6,165 nucleotides of DNA from an uncultured Saprospiraceae bacterium (GTDB taxonomy: Bacteria > Bacteroidota > Bacteroidia > Chitinophagales > Saprospiraceae), in assembly GCA_937967535.1 (NCBI GenBank), contig CALCMV010000284.1, positions 1 through 6,165 of the forward strand, written 5' to 3'. Under the pieces are notes generated by a model. It worked only from the letters and a program-made list of their open reading frames with translations, was not told the origin of the DNA and did no database searches. Below, piece by piece: positions 6,046 to 6,165 of the stretch; position 1 is the first letter of the stretch; the number at the start of each line of letters is the position of its first letter. The translations under genes were made by a program, and so were the position numbers.

Positions 6046-6165
6046 ACATCCACATATCAAACGTCTCTTACATCTCAATCAAACAAAGAATACGTTTTAG
6101 TGTATATCTTTTTTCGTAGAAAATACACCACTAACATTTTACTAAAATAGCTGCTAATGCCCTAT
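6046..6165. repeat. 120-bp perfect direct repeat, copy 2, cut by the window edge
   Basis: This is identical to 5827-5946. It ends with the window, so its true right border is unknown and it may be longer than 120 bp. The 99-base stretch between the copies (5947-6045) shows no similarity to the sequence before copy 1. The two copies together may be the first one and a half units of a 219-bp tandem array. Confidence 0.9.

Larger units (their letters stand above)
5283..6165. other. Long gene-poor region upstream of the esterase, rich in repeats
   Basis: This 883-bp stretch holds no convincing gene on either strand. It contains a 9-base inverted repeat CTGAAATTT/AAATTTCAG (5346-5354 and 5389-5397), a 31-base palindrome (5558-5588), a 22-bp-period repeat (5696-5736) and two copies of a 120-bp direct repeat (5827-5946, 6046-6165). 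The esterase promoter should be in the left part. One TAnnTTTG match on the minus strand (TAACTTTG at 5476-5483) would give a leader of nearly 200 bases, but no TTTG sits at the expected distance upstream of it, so I do not call it. Confidence 0.65.

Noticed and set aside
5696..6165. CRISPR-like array
   Set aside because: The repeats are two copies of 19 bases with a three-base gap, and two copies of 120 bases; neither has the repeat length, spacer length or copy number of a CRISPR, and no cas gene is present.

Overview
The window looks like a chromosomal or metagenomic contig segment from a member of the Bacteroidota. The best evidence is a secreted esterase (4026-5282, minus strand) that ends in a type IX secretion (T9SS) C-terminal sorting domain, a system essentially restricted to that phylum. 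Very AT-rich spacers, starts without clear Shine-Dalgarno sequences, and a membrane GT2 glycosyltransferase of a type common in the phylum agree with this. I cannot place it to genus from the sequence alone.

Layout: 1-433 is AT-rich spacer with short palindromes and word repeats. 434-1075 (+) encodes a glyoxalase II-like metallo-beta-lactamase-fold hydrolase. 1076-1350 is a convergent spacer dominated by a long imperfect inverted repeat (1190-1278). 1351-2832 (-) encodes a membrane-anchored processive-type GT2 glycosyltransferase, and 2934-3635 (-) a soluble GT2 enzyme of the dolichyl-phosphate mannose synthase-like group. These two lie in the same direction 101 bp apart and probably form a unit with the soluble enzyme first. 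3636-4025 is a spacer holding an 84-bp inverted-repeat element abutting a possible 39-residue ORF. 4026-5282 (-) is the exported esterase. 5283-6165 is an 883-bp stretch without a convincing gene, containing a strong palindrome, a 22-bp-period tandem repeat, and a perfect 120-bp direct repeat whose second copy ends exactly at the window edge.

Functionally, the two glycosyltransferases point to cell-surface or extracellular polysaccharide synthesis, and the T9SS esterase acts on or outside the cell surface; a shared pathway is only a guess. The metallo-hydrolase is a stand-alone housekeeping-type gene. I do not see a convincing new multi-gene system. The least explained parts are the 219-bp-period repeat at the right edge, which may be the start of a collapsed tandem array, and the inverted repeat with small ORF between the soluble glycosyltransferase and the esterase.
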